From positions 744,001 through 808,000 of the forward strand of contig JAWZYU010000059.1 of the NCBI GenBank assembly GCA_038380435.1: a stretch of 64,000 nucleotides of DNA, read 5' to 3'. The notes under the pieces were generated by a model, which had not been told where the DNA came from, ran no database searches, and saw only the letters and a program-made list of their open reading frames with translations. Positions within the stretch are counted from its first letter, which is position 1. Every line of letters starts with the position of its first letter. The position numbers and the translations under genes were made by a program. Source of the stretch: Ryuthela nishihirai (lineage: Eukaryota > Arthropoda > Arachnida > Araneae > Heptathelidae). This document shows, one piece after another, positions 44,810-54,929 of the stretch.

Positions 44810-45100
44810 TGGGTTGTTTTACCTCTGAGTGGCACTTTTCGCTCACAATGGGGTAAATGGGCAGGTCACGAGGACCTCGTGAGATCAGAGAAAGTTGGAG
44901 GGAAGCTGTTAGGAGACAGATGGTAGTCTCTTGTTAAGGCCATCCAGTGTGTTCTTTAATGTGCACGTGGCGCCACGGATTAACGTCCCATCCGACGGAC
45001 GGCGGCCTTTCCAAGCCCATATTTGTTCCCTACTTAGGTTTGCGGAGATGAATCGCAATGCTGGCCTAGCTGGGACTCGAACCGCAGATTCTGGCCAAAG
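44810..45100 (-). mobile_element. SINE-1 copy, diverged
   Basis: The complement of the tail GGGTTGTTTTACCTCTGAG..., the body, and a damaged head ending GGGACTCGAACCGCAGATT. Internal deletions make it shorter than full copies. Confidence 0.88.
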
Positions 45101-45196
45101 CATGGCCCACTAACGACAGAGTACAGGGAACACCCACTATAACAGAAAGCGAAAGCAAAGAAGGTCTAAAGAAAAGAAAGCCAGCTTCCCACAAGC

Positions 45197-45592
45197 GGGG
45201 GCGGGGGGTGGCTCAGTCAGTAGCGCGCCAGGCTCGTAATCTTTAGTTCCCAGGTTCGAGTCCCAGCTGGGTCAGCGTTGAGATTTATCTCCGCAAAATT
45301 CTCCACCCTGCTCACGGTCAGTAGGGGACACCGATGGATAGGTGAGATTGGAAAGGCCGCCGTCCGTCGGATAGGACGTTAAGCCGTGGCCCCGTGTGTG
45401 GGAGAGCCATACCATGTGCACGTTAAAGAACACATTAGATGGCATTGACGGGAGGCTACCATCTGTCACCCAACAGCTGTTCCAGTGGGTCCCCTCCCCC
45501 AACCTTCTCTGAGCCTTCGGGGTCCATGTGACCTGGCCATTTAGCCCATGGTTTGCAAAAAAGTGCCGCTCAGAGGTAAAACAACCCAACTC
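45197..45592 (+). mobile_element. SINE-1, full-length
   Basis: Head from GGGGGCGGGGGGTGGCTCAGTC, B-box GGTTCGAGTCCC, body, tail GGTAAAACAACCCAAC. A CATCATCATC stretch follows the tail. Confidence 0.92.
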
Positions 45593-46309
45593 ATCATCAT
45601 CAATCAATCAATCTATCTTGGCTATTTAGTCAATACTGGTACACCACACTATCCCATATAACTTTGCTAAGTATATAGCATGGAGTTCGCAGAACGTCCA
45701 ATTCACAGAACGTATCGTGGATGTTAAGCAACGCATAGCTGTATGCATTAATGTTTGGTTAATGAGAATTGTTTATTAAGAGTCATTAATCTTTAATTAT
45801 AGCTACCAGCAGAAATATTGAAATAAAATATATATAAATTAAATTGTTTTGTTTTTTGTTTAATCCTGTAGTAGTTTTGAATGTATTCTAGAAAGGTTTC
45901 TGTACGTGTTGAAGCGGGATTCGAAATTTTTCGAAGCTAGATAAAAAAAAAATGCATAATATGTTCACTTTATCGTCTCTCCGTCTATCTGTAGACATCA
46001 TTTTGTTTTTAGAGATAAAAGCTCTCTTTGGGTTGGGATAAGTAGGTATTGATGACATACTACGATTCGAACTTTTGGCTTCACAATCATTATAATTGCA
46101 CCCTTTAAACGAGAAAAAGTTGAAAATTCTAAAACTGTAAAAGACATGTAGCATAATTACGATTTTTCGAAGTACCATGATAAAAAATTACATAACCTTC
46201 TCCAGCTGAGGGTATCCAATAAGTGGCATGAGTCGCAAAGGACAACACAAAAATCACCAAAAGGTGAGGCCCAAGGTGCAGAAAAACAATGATAAATATC
46301 GTAGATCAG
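45593..46309. other. Non-coding region
   Basis: Nothing recognised, apart from a weak B-box-like complement GATTCGAAC near 46070. Confidence 0.45.
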
Positions 46310-46565
46310 GGTACTAGGCGAAAAAGATTTCCTAAATGTAAATCAATAGTTTAGCCCTCTTGAATCTCCTCATATGATCTTGATCATACTTCAAAATGTT
46401 AGTAATGAAATCGTGAAGATTTTTGTCCACAGCTTCTAAGAATTTCTTAGAGGTCTGCTTTATACGGGGGTAAATATGTTGGACGCCTAAATCCACATGC
46501 ATTGTCTGTTGGTCACAAACCATGGGGCATTTCCGGCCTGCATCAAGATTTTACATTCATAGATC
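46310..46565 (-). pseudogene. Jockey-type RT C-terminal fragment
   Basis: Minus-strand frames read KILMQAGNAPWFVTN and then, after a frameshift, MHVDLGVQHIYPRIKQT and MRRFKRAKLLIY. The order matches the other Jockey-type copy in this window (NAPWFVTNRQLHKDLGIDHI). It is a separate, older insertion. Confidence 0.75.
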
Positions 46566-46859
46566 TTGGGTTTGTTGAAGAAGAATATTACCAACAATTC
46601 ATTTATACTAGAAATTTGAAATTTTGGTAGTGAAGTGTAAATTTACGAAGTTCTCCTTACAATGAGTTGACTCCTCACCTCCTATGGGTGAAAAAACGCA
46701 ACGCTTTTGTTTAAGATTTCGTTTAGATCTTTACCGTTTAAATCTTGAGCTGGAGGTTAAGGATTACGAAGTATGTATTCTTCAATTTCAATTTCTGTAA
46801 TACTGCTCTTTAATTTTTAATCCAGTGAAGTTATAGTTAAGTTTCCAAGTTGAATGTGG
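46566..46859. other. Non-coding spacer
   Basis: Nothing recognised. Confidence 0.5.
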
Positions 46860-47213
46860 ACGGTAGCGCGTCAGGCTCTTAATCTGCAGTTCCTAGGTTC
46901 AAGTCCGAGCTGAGACAGCGTTGAGATTTATCTCCACAAAACTACCCGCCTTCCCATGGTCAGAGGGGAACACCAATGGGCTTCGAAAGGCAGCCATCTG
47001 TCGGATGAGACGTAAATCCGTGCTCCGTGTGCGTTAAAGCCATACCCTATGCACGTTAAAGAACACACTGGATGGCCTTGACGGGAGGCTATCATCTGTC
47101 TACCAACAGCTGTCCCAGTGGGTCCCCTCCCCGACCATTCTCTGAGCCTTCGGGTCCATGTGTCCTGGCCATTTAGCCCATGGTGTGCAACTCAGAGGTA
47201 AAACAAACCAACA
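46860..47213 (+). mobile_element. SINE-1 copy, 5' truncated
   Basis: Starts at GGTAGCGCGTCAGGCTC, contains a mutated B-box (GGTTCAAGTCCG) and the full body, with tail GGTAAAACAAACCAAC. Part of the GTGTGCAAAAAAGTGCCGCTC block is deleted. Confidence 0.9.
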
Positions 47214-47567
47214 AAAAATCTCGTACGGACCTTGTGCACTAAAGAATATCTCCGATATGCCACAACTTGCGGAGCGCTGACGGGTCCGTCCCTCATCTCA
47301 GTTTCGCCTGGTTCGATGTTCGTGGCAGCACCAATCAACGTCGAGACGGATTTTGTGAACGCTTTCGCCGCTCTCCCCCCCCCCCTCTTACACTTTAGTA
47401 TACTTCGTATCCTTCCAAAATTAAAATTAATTATATCAATAATAATAATAATAAATATTTCTTAAAATTTAGAATTATTCTCATGATTGACAGTTCTAAC
47501 CATAAACACATAACAAATTCAAACACTGTCTGGATTTCAAGATTTTATATCTATTTTTTTCTGTTCG
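47214..47567. other. Non-coding region with AAT repeats
   Basis: Contains a C-rich run near 47383 and an (AAT)n stretch near 47440. No gene. Confidence 0.5.
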
Positions 47568-47582
47568 CCATCTTTCTTATTT

Positions 47583-47898
47583 GCTGGGTCAGCGTTGAGA
47601 TTTATCTCCGCAAAACTCCCCGCCCTGCCCACGGTCAGTAGGGGACACCGATGGGCTTGGAAAGGCCGCCGTCCGTCGGACGGGACGTTAAGCCGTGGCC
47701 CCGTGTGCGAGAGAGCCATATCCTGTCCACGTTAAAGAACATACTGGATGGTCTTGATGGGAAGCTACCATCAGTCCAGTGGGTCCCCTCCCCCAACCTT
47801 CTCTGAGATTTCGGGGTCCATGTGGCCTGTGGCCATGTGGCATTTAGCCCATGGTGTGCAAAAAAGTGCCGCTCAGAGGTAAAACAACCCAACCCAAT
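47583..47898 (+). mobile_element. SINE-1 copy, 5' truncated with target duplication
   Basis: Begins at CTGGGTCAGCG, just after the B-box. Flanked by CCATCTTTCTTATTT (47568-47582) and CCATCTTTCATATTT (47899-47913), a 15-bp duplication with one mismatch. This shows it was truncated during insertion by reverse transcription. Confidence 0.92.
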
Positions 47899-47913
47899 CC
47901 ATCTTTCATATTT

Positions 47914-48090
47914 TGTTTCTCATTATTTCCATCCCCCCTTTTTGCCTCTCCCTCTAATTCTTATTTTTTTATCACTATTATCTTATCATTTTATTCTGCC
48001 TCTTTACTATTTATTCATCTATTTTTTGTCACCATTTCTCTTTTCCCTGCTACTTTCTATTTTTATTATTCTCATTTTTTTTTTTATTAC
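47914..48090. repeat. Pyrimidine-rich low-complexity tract
   Basis: About 175 bases of nearly pure T/C on the plus strand between two SINE copies. No coding sense. Confidence 0.7.
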
Positions 48091-48091
48091 G

Positions 48092-48395
48092 GTGACAGGG
48101 GAGGCTCAGTTGGCAGCGTGCCAGGCTCGTAACCTGCAATTATCAAGTTCGGGTTCCAGTTGGGCAAGTGTAGAGATTATTCTCTGCCAAACACCCCCGC
48201 CCTGCCTACAGTGAATAGGGGTCACTGTTGGGCTTGAAAAGGCCGCCATCCGTCGGATGGGACGTTAAGCCGTGGTCCCGTGCGTGGGAGAGACACACCC
48301 ACGTACGTTAAAGAACACGCTGGATGGCCTTGACGGGAGGCTGACACCCTTTTCCCAACAAATGTCCAGTGGGTCCCCTCACCCAACTATCCACG
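48092..48395 (+). mobile_element. SINE-1 copy, diverged, tail missing
   Basis: Head GGGGAGGCTCAGTTGGCAGCGTGCC, altered B-box (AGTTCGGGTTCC), body up to GTGGGTCCCCTCACCCAAC. Older than its neighbours. Confidence 0.85.
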
Positions 48396-48416
48396 AAACT
48401 AACAGAGTTTCGAACT

Positions 48417-48802
48417 TGGGTTGAGTTGTTTTACCTCTGAGCGGCACTTTTTTGCACACCATGGGCTAAATGGCCAGGTCACATGGACCCCGAAGGCTCA
48501 GAGAAGGTTGGGGGAGTGGACCCATTGGAACAGCTGTTGGGAGAGAGATGGTAGCTTCCCGTCAAGGCCATCCAGCGTGTTCTTTAACGTGCACAGGGTA
48601 TGGCTCTCCCGCACACGGGGCCACGGCTTAACGTCCCATCCGACGGACGGCGGCCTTTCCAAGCCCATCGGTGTCCCCTACTGAACGTGGGCAGGGCGGG
48701 GAATTTTGCGGAGATAGATCTCAACGCTGACCCAGCTGGGACTCGAACCTGGGAACTACAGATTACGAGCCTGGTGCGCTAACGACTGAGCCACCCCCGC
48801 CC
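48417..48802 (-). mobile_element. SINE-1, full-length, with 8-bp target duplication
   Basis: Complete from tail complement to the head complement GACTGAGCCACCCCCGCCC. Flanked by TTCGAACT at 48409-48416 and 48803-48810. Confidence 0.93.
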
Positions 48803-48979
48803 TTCGAACTAGGACATCTGTCCCAAATAACAGATATTGAAGTAGCGAATGTCATGTTTTTGAAATTAAAAGAGCTCGATATTACCCTTAAAAATGGTAG
48901 ACTCTCGGCACAATTCATGTATAGAGTTGCAGAAAAAATTAGACCATAATGCTACCTAACCATATTGGCAATAAATCAT

Positions 48980-49268
48980 CGGCACGGTTCAAAATTCGAA
49001 ACTTCCATAATTAGAGATATGAAAGAACTGACTGATTCGATAATATTAAAATAATGTAGACGATAGGTACTCTCCCAGCTGCTCTGCAGTCTTAATGTCA
49101 GCGTTCTGATAGACATCAACCAGCACACAAGGCTGATAATTCGAAAGTACCAAAATCAGAGATATGAAGAAACAGAAGATTTCTATAATATATTAGTAAT
49201 GCAGAGGATAGGTACTCTCCGCTGTTTCTCAGCCTCATTGTCAATAGGCCACAACCAGCACACGAAGG
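48980..49268 (-). repeat. Two degenerate ~135-bp tandem units
   Basis: Read on the minus strand, each unit goes TGTGCTGGTTG ... GAGAGTACCTATC(C/G)TC ... TCATATCTCTAATT or GATTTTGG ... TTTCGAATT. The units are about 49132-49268 and 48980-49131. They lie downstream of the candidate terminal exon and would fall in its 3' UTR. Confidence 0.65.
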
Positions 49269-49349
49269 TGGCTTTTGCTGCCATCCATAAGATATAGTAC
49301 TGTCCTGTGTAGTGAAAAGTCGCATGGCATCATTCAATCATATTCCAGC

Positions 49350-50153
49350 GTTGGGTTGGGTTGTTTTACCTCTGAGCGGCACTTTTTTGCACAACATGGA
49401 CTAAATGGCCAGGTCACGTGGACCCCGAAGGCTCAGAGAAGGTTGTAGTATGGGTTGGGTTGGTTTGTTTTACCTCTGAGCGGCACTTTTTTGCACACCA
49501 TGGGCTAAATGGCCAGGTCACGTGGACCCCGAAGGCTCAGAGAAGGTTGTGGTATGGGTTGGGTTGGTTTGTTTTACCTCTGAGCGGCACTTTTTTGCAC
49601 ACCACGTGCTAAATGGCCAAGTCACATGGACCCCGAAGTCTCCGAGAAGGTTGTGGTATGGGTTGGGTTGGTTTGTTTTACCTCTGAGCTGCACTTTTTT
49701 GCATACTATGGGCTAAATGGCCAGGTCACATGGACCCCGAAGGCTCAGAGAAGGTTCTGGTATGGGTTGGGTTGGTTTGTTTTACCTCTGAGCAGCACTT
49801 TTTTGCACACCATGGGCTAAATGGCTAGATCACATGGACCCCGAAGGTTCAGAGAAGGTTGGGGGAGGGGACCCACTGGAACAACTGTTGGGAGACAGAT
49901 AGTAGACTCCCGTCAAGGCCATCCAGCGTGTTCTTTGACGTGCACAGGGTATGGCTCTCCCGCAATCGGGACCACGATTTAACGTCCCATCGGATGGATG
50001 GCGGCCTTTCCATGCCCATCGGTGTCCCCTACTGACCGTGGGCAGGGAATTTTGTGGAGATAAATCTCAAACGCTGACCCAGCTGGGACTCGAACCACCT
50101 GGGAAGTACAGATTACGAGCCTGGCGCGCTACCGACTGAGCCACCCCCGCCCC
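49350..50153 (-). mobile_element. SINE-1 with a five-fold tandem tail, in one 12-bp target duplication
   Basis: The SINE tail section (GTTTTACCTCTGAGCGGCAC to CAGAGAAGGTTG) occurs about five times with a period near 104 bp (starting near 49352, 49452, 49556, 49660 and 49764). The last one continues into a complete SINE ending with the head at about 50150. The whole array is flanked by TCATATTCCAGC (49338-49349 and 50154-50165). Confidence 0.92.
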
Positions 50154-50158
50154 TCATA

Positions 50159-50437
50159 TTCCAGCATTAGAAGAATATGCTCCTTGGGGTCCAATGGCTT
50201 TACGGCGATGAGTTTCTCCTTGAACTCTAAACTCCCTTGTGCCAACATTTTATCTAATATCTCGGCACTGCGGAGAGTCAGATTGTACCAACCACTACCG
50301 AAGCTGCAGAGACAACAGCCGCACTTTTCTCCAAACTGGCTGTAGAGCTCCATTACAAAGTCCGAAGGAAGATTCTGGTTGCTATGACAAAGGATACCAA
50401 TAGATGGCACCTCAGAACGCCCGTCATGGTTGATCTG
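50159..50437 (-). CDS. Candidate terminal exon of a host gene, SINE array at its stop codon
   Basis: On the minus strand a good 3' splice site (CTTAATTTTTCAG) is followed by an uninterrupted frame of about 92 codons beginning INHDGRSEVPSIGILCHSNQ. It includes DFVMELYSQFGEKCGCC, TLRSAEILDKMLAQGS and FKEKLIAVKPLD. Without the SINE array, the pre-insertion site reads CTGGAATATGATTGA, giving EYD-stop; with it, the last codons become EYEGRGWLSR-stop. Spacing is vaguely like an RNA recognition motif, but the RNP motifs are not clear. I do not recognise the protein. Upstream exons are not identified, and a cellular-looking gene of a mobile element cannot be excluded. Confidence 0.5.
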
Positions 50438-50507
50438 AAAAATTAAGAACCAAAATCAATCAAACGAAAGTACCAAATTTTTGACATCACTTAAATAATA
50501 ATACTAT

Positions 50508-50790
50508 ACAGACACTTCTTATACTTTTGACTTTAATATTTCATATATTTATATATATAAACTGGTGGATTCTTGTGCTAATCTTTATACTAATGTTTAT
50601 CTATAAATATATTTTATTTAGAAAGAAAATTATTCGTATTTATTATCAAATATTATAATGAAACTTAATATAAATAAATTTTTTCCTAGATAAAATATAT
50701 TTATAAATGAATATTAGTATAAAAAATAGGCAGAATCCACCAGTAATAATATTAAAATCAAAAATAGAAGGAGTGTCTATTTTGAAATGC
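50508..50790. mobile_element. Foldback MITE of about 283 bp
   Basis: Arms of about 100 bp at 50508-50622 and 50689-50790 are imperfect complements, including ACTGGTGGATTCT on the left and its complement AGAATCCACCAGT on the right. The left end reads CAGACACTTCTTATAC after TA; the right end is the complement of AGACACTCCTTCTA. TA flank and CAG start suggest Tc1/mariner type. The loop is AT-rich. Confidence 0.8.
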
Positions 50791-50892
50791 TACTTAAGCT
50801 GACTTCATATATTGTATTTTGGCTTTCTGTTGGTACAGGGATTAACGGAATGGTACTGGGAGCCTTCTCCTTCAGAATCGGGGAGCAATTAG

Positions 50893-51456
50893 CAAAGAAT
50901 GTAAGAGGGAGAAGAAGTTCAGCTTCCATAGAGATTAATGTAAAATCGAGTATCGTGCATTTGGCGTAGTGGTGAAACGAACATTACAGGGGACGAACGC
51001 TTTTGTAATTACATGTTACTGTCAACTTCCATTCTCTTCGCTTTTCCTATGTAACAATTTCCCATTGATATCCTTGCAGAGTATATTAATATCAATTCTG
51101 TTTCCTGTTTCTATGCAACCAACAAAGCTTCTAATTGTAATAATTTATTTTATAAATTAACTTCAGGCTAATTTCAAATCTTCTCTATCCGTTCAATTTA
51201 TAATTGTTGGTTCAACGAAAAATAATTCCAATGGAGAAAATAAACCTTTATTAAAATCATGATATTATTTTTTTCAAATACAAAGTGCAGTTATTTTTTT
51301 TTTACATTTTAAAATATAAATTTTTTGATGCATAATTTCCTTGCCCCTTATTGTTTGCTTCCCAGCTTAAACATATGCACGATACGAATCGAACCCACTT
51401 GAGGTCGCCACTTACGCTTTATCAAAGCTGAACTTCTTTTCCTTATACGTTCTTTG
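50893..51456. mobile_element. Non-autonomous hAT-type element, copy 2 (564 bp), perfect 8-bp target duplication
   Basis: Begins CAAAGAATGTAAGAGG and ends TACGTTCTTTG. Flanked on both sides by GCAATTAG (50885-50892 and 51457-51464). An 8-bp duplication with short terminal repeats starting CA fits the hAT superfamily. It is the inverted counterpart of 32356-32922. No transposase is encoded. Confidence 0.9.
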
Positions 51457-51464
51457 GCAATTAG

Positions 51465-52138
51465 CACCTGCTTAAGGAAATACTGCGGTAATGCTCTTCT
51501 TATAGACAGTGTTATTTCAGAATTTAAATTTCCAAACAGATGGTAGGAGACCTCACTTTTAAGGAAATATAAAAAAAAATTGAGAAAGATTCCTTTAAAA
51601 GAGAGAAAGAAAGACAGATATGAAAGAGTGAGAAATCTGAGGGTAACGAAAACTTAGATGATCCCCCATCCTTCCGGCATTAATCTTTCTCTCTGATCTG
51701 TATACGATACGTAATGTTATTCCCTGTTCGTGCGCCTGTAGATGACTTACTGAGGAACATCAACAACTACTTATAATTAAATTAAATATGTTTTAACCAT
51801 GTAAAATTATTAACTTAGTTTTTGTAATTCTTGAATGAAGTTGTACATACATACAATATCCATGAGCTACAAAGGTCCTATCAAAGTGTGTTAATTTATT
51901 CTTACGTGCGATTACTTGTTATGAAAAGGAGGAAACATTTCAGCGAATTGCAAAATGCAATATGTTTCTATTATTATTAATTATTTTAAAAAAAATTTAA
52001 ACTAAAAAAGAAATTGAAGATGTAATTAAAAAAATAAAAATTAATAATAATAATAATAAGGCTCAAATCTTTTCTCCCTCTCGTAACAGGTAATTCTTCA
52101 TACGCCAAATTTGTCGCTATCTATGTCTATTAGATTTT
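51465..52138. other. Non-coding region with TAA repeats
   Basis: AT-rich, with a (TAA)n stretch near 52040-52065. No gene recognised. Confidence 0.5.
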
Positions 52139-52508
52139 TGTTTATTTTACCTCTTAGAGGCACTTTTTTGCACACCATGGGCTAAATGGCCAGGTCTTAA
52201 GGACCCCGAAGGTTTAGAGAAGGTTGGGAGAGCGGACCCACTGGAACAGCTGTTGGGGGACAGATGGTAGCCTCCCGTCAAGGCCACCAAGCGTATTCTT
52301 TAACGTGCACAGAGTATGGCTCTCCCGCACACGGGGCCACGGCTTTACGTCTCATCCGACAGACAGCGGCCTTTTCAAGCCCGTAGGTGTCCCCTACTGA
52401 CCGTGGTCAGGGCGGGGAGTTTTGCAGAGATAAATCTGAAAGCTGACCCAGCTGGGACTCGAACCTGGGAACTGTAGATTACCAGCCTGGCGCGCTACCG
52501 ACTGATCC
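52139..52508 (-). mobile_element. SINE-1, nearly full-length, diverged
   Basis: From TTTATTTTACCTCTTAGAGGC to GGCGCGCTACCGACTGA, with scattered substitutions. The extreme head is missing. Confidence 0.9.
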
Positions 52509-52610
52509 GTCTATTGGATAACTTGACAGTAATCGGGGTTGGGGTTGGCTCATTTTTAGAATTGGTCAGGAGTGAAAAAATTCTTAATCCTTTTCTGTCT
52601 AAGTAGGGCA

Positions 52611-52770
52611 CAGTCGCTCAAGAAAATATCCGAACACTGTGTCCTTCGTGTCACGTGACACGAAGATTGCGAGATCACTAATTTCTAAAAAAAAATCGTT
52701 GCCAGATATTTTTTCTGAATCAACCATAATGAAATCAACCATAATGTTCGGATACTTTTTTGAGCGACTG
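52611..52770. mobile_element. MITE-P copy with a shortened left arm
   Basis: The left end CAGTCGCTCAAGAAAATATC is cut short after GAACACTGTG and joins the centre CTTCGTGTCACGTGACACGA. The right arm is complete and carries a local duplication AATCAACCATAATG. TA follows the right end. Confidence 0.88.
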
Positions 52771-52817
52771 TACCTTACTAGATACCAATGCTCCAGAAGG
52801 AAAATAAAAATATAAAG

Positions 52818-53200
52818 GTTGGGTTGTTTTACCTCTGAGCGGCACTTTTTTGCACATCATGGGCTAAATGGCCAGGTTACATGGACCCCGAAGGCTCAGA
52901 AAAGGTTGGGGGAGGGGACCCACTGGAACAGCTGTTGGGAGACAGATGGTAGCCTCCCGTCAAGGCCATCCAGCGTGTTCTTTAACGTGCACAGGGTATG
53001 GCTCTCCCACACACGGGGCCACGGCTTAACGTCCCATGCGACGAACGGCGGCCTTTCCAAGCCCATCGGTGTCCCCTACTGACCGTGGGCAGGGCGGGGA
53101 ATTTTGCGGAGATAAATCTCAACGCTGACCCAGCTGGGACTCGAACCTGGGAACTACAGATTACGAGCCTGGCGCGCTACCGACTGAGCCACCCCGCCCC
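52818..53200 (-). mobile_element. SINE-1, full-length, with 12-bp target duplication
   Basis: Complete copy, flanked by AAAAATATAAAG at 52806-52817 and 53201-53212. The clean duplication and low divergence suggest a recent insertion. Confidence 0.94.
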
Positions 53201-53507
53201 AAAAATATAAAGAAAGAACTAATTTCAGTTTCTCTGACGAGCCACGTGAAATCGGAGTCATGCACATAGAATGACAAACGTTTGATGCGTCATGTTTGAC
53301 GTCATATATTTTCATTTGATATGCAATGTGTTCTGAATTGACCTGTGAGCTGGCATGATATGGGGAAACGGCTATAGTTTTTGCCAAAACCACGAGCCAT
53401 TCACGTTATCTACCGCAAAAGATGTCTACAGTTAAAAGAACAACATAAAAGGTAAGAAATATGAAAATATATATTTTCAACAGTAAGCACTAAAATAGGG
53501 AATGGTA

Positions 53508-53720
53508 CAGTCGCTCAAAAAAGTATCCGAACACTATGGTTAATTTCAGAATTCAGAAAAAATATCTGGCAACGATTTTTTTAGAAATTAGTGATCTGGC
53601 AACCTTCGTGTTAATAACATGAAGGTTGCCAGATCACTAATTTCTGAAAAAAATCGTTGCCAGATATTTTTCTGAATTCTGAAATTAACCATAGTGTTCG
53701 GATACTTTTTTGAGCGACTG
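53508..53720. mobile_element. Palindromic MITE-P (213 bp)
   Basis: TA at 53506-53507 and 53721-53722. The arms are almost perfectly complementary; the centre is CTTCGTGTTAATAACATGAAG instead of the usual TCACGTGA palindrome. Confidence 0.93.
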
Positions 53721-53734
53721 TACAGGTGTTTAAA

Positions 53735-54066
53735 ATTGGATTGAGCGCCTCTTTTTTTCGCACACAATGGGCTAAATGGACAGGTCACAAAGACCCCCCA
53801 AGGTTTCAGAGAACGTGGGGGGGAGGGGACCCACTGGACAGCTGTTAAGAGACACACGGTAACTTCACATCAAGTCGTATTTTTTAACGTGCATTGGCTA
53901 TGGATCTTCCGCATACGGGGCCAAGGTTTAACGTCCCATCCGATGGACGGCGGTCTTTCCAAGCCTATCGATATCCCTTATTGACCGAGAGCAGGGCGGG
54001 GAATTTTGCGGAGATAAATCTCAACGCTGACCCAAGCGGGACTCGAACCTGAGAACTACAGATTAA
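53735..54066 (-). mobile_element. SINE-1 copy, old and diverged
   Basis: TTGGATTGAGCGCCTC is a damaged tail complement. The body and part of the head follow, to GGGACTCGAACCTGAGAAC. It directly follows a MITE-P copy. Confidence 0.85.
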
Positions 54067-54198
54067 GTGCCATAATATGCATAATCAAATTTTATTAGTT
54101 ATTTATATAAGATTTTTGTTGACTATTTTATATTTGAGTTGTTAAATTTCTCATCGAAACTTTTTGAATGATTTAATAATAATTTACCTGTCAAACAG

Positions 54199-54592
54199 GG
54201 GCGAGGGTGGCTCAGTCGGTAGCGCGCCAGGCTGTAGATCTGTAGTTCCCAGGTTCGAGTCCCAGCTGGGTCAGAGTTGAGATTTATCTCCGCAAAATTT
54301 CCCCGCCCTGCCCACGGTAAGTAGGGGACACCGATGGGCTTGAACCGATGGCTTTGACGTCGCATGGGGCGTTAAGCCGTGGCCCCATGTGCGGCAGAGC
54401 CATATCCTGTGCACGTTAAAGAAGATGCTGGACGGCCTTGACGGGAGGCTACCATCTGTCTCCCAACAGCTGTTCCAGTGGGTCCCTTTCACCAACCTTC
54501 TCTGAGCCTTCGGGGTCCATGTGACCTGGCCATTTAGCCCATGGGGTGCAAAAAATTGCCGCTCAGAGGTAAAACAATCCAATCCAATCTAA
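54199..54592 (+). mobile_element. SINE-1, full-length with internal change
   Basis: Head GGGCGAGGGTGGCTCAGTCGG, B-box GGTTCGAGTCCC. The region after GGGGACACCGATGGGCTTG differs (GAACCGATGGCTTTGACGTC). Tail GGTAAAACAATCCAATCC. Confidence 0.92.
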
Positions 54593-54765
54593 CCTCTCAA
54601 GCAGCTTCTTGCACAGAGGTCTGATAATGGCTTGTCAGTTAAATATGCCCTAGAGAAGATCTATGAGGAAGGCGAGACCTCAAGAGAAAGACATCCATAA
54701 CTTATCTGGGCCTGTAACCAGGCTCTTTTGATCAGTATCTGAGCTCCCTAACCACTCGGCACAAT
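54593..54765 (-). repeat. SINE-2 copy (minus)
   Basis: CTCAAGCAGCTTCTTGCACAGAGGTCTG..., a diverged middle, then CTCCCTAACCACTCGGCAC at the right, the complement of an A-box (CGAGTGGTTAGGGAG). The B-box region is damaged. Confidence 0.65.
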
Positions 54766-54929
54766 CAGATAAAGGTCAGATTCCTAAAAATAATCTTAAA
54801 TTTCTCTTTTCAGCGAGGGACGACAATACGCATCACCAAGGCGTGGGTCTACTTCTCAGCAGACACGCTGTGATGCTCTTCTAGGATATTAGTGCATTAA
54901 TGAAAGGTTTCTTACAGCAAAATTTCAGA

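Noticed and set aside
47822..48214. 130-codon frame rich in Leu, Phe and Ser
   Set aside because: It is translation of SINE tail plus a pyrimidine-rich low-complexity tract.
49350..49870. CRISPR-like array
   Set aside because: Regular ~104-bp units have no alternating unique spacers; they are tandem SINE tails in a eukaryotic genome.
52819..53082. 87-codon frame (MGCFTSERHFF...) repeated at many sites
   Set aside because: It is simply the antisense translation of the SINE-1 body, present wherever a SINE copy is open in that frame; no sign that it is a gene.
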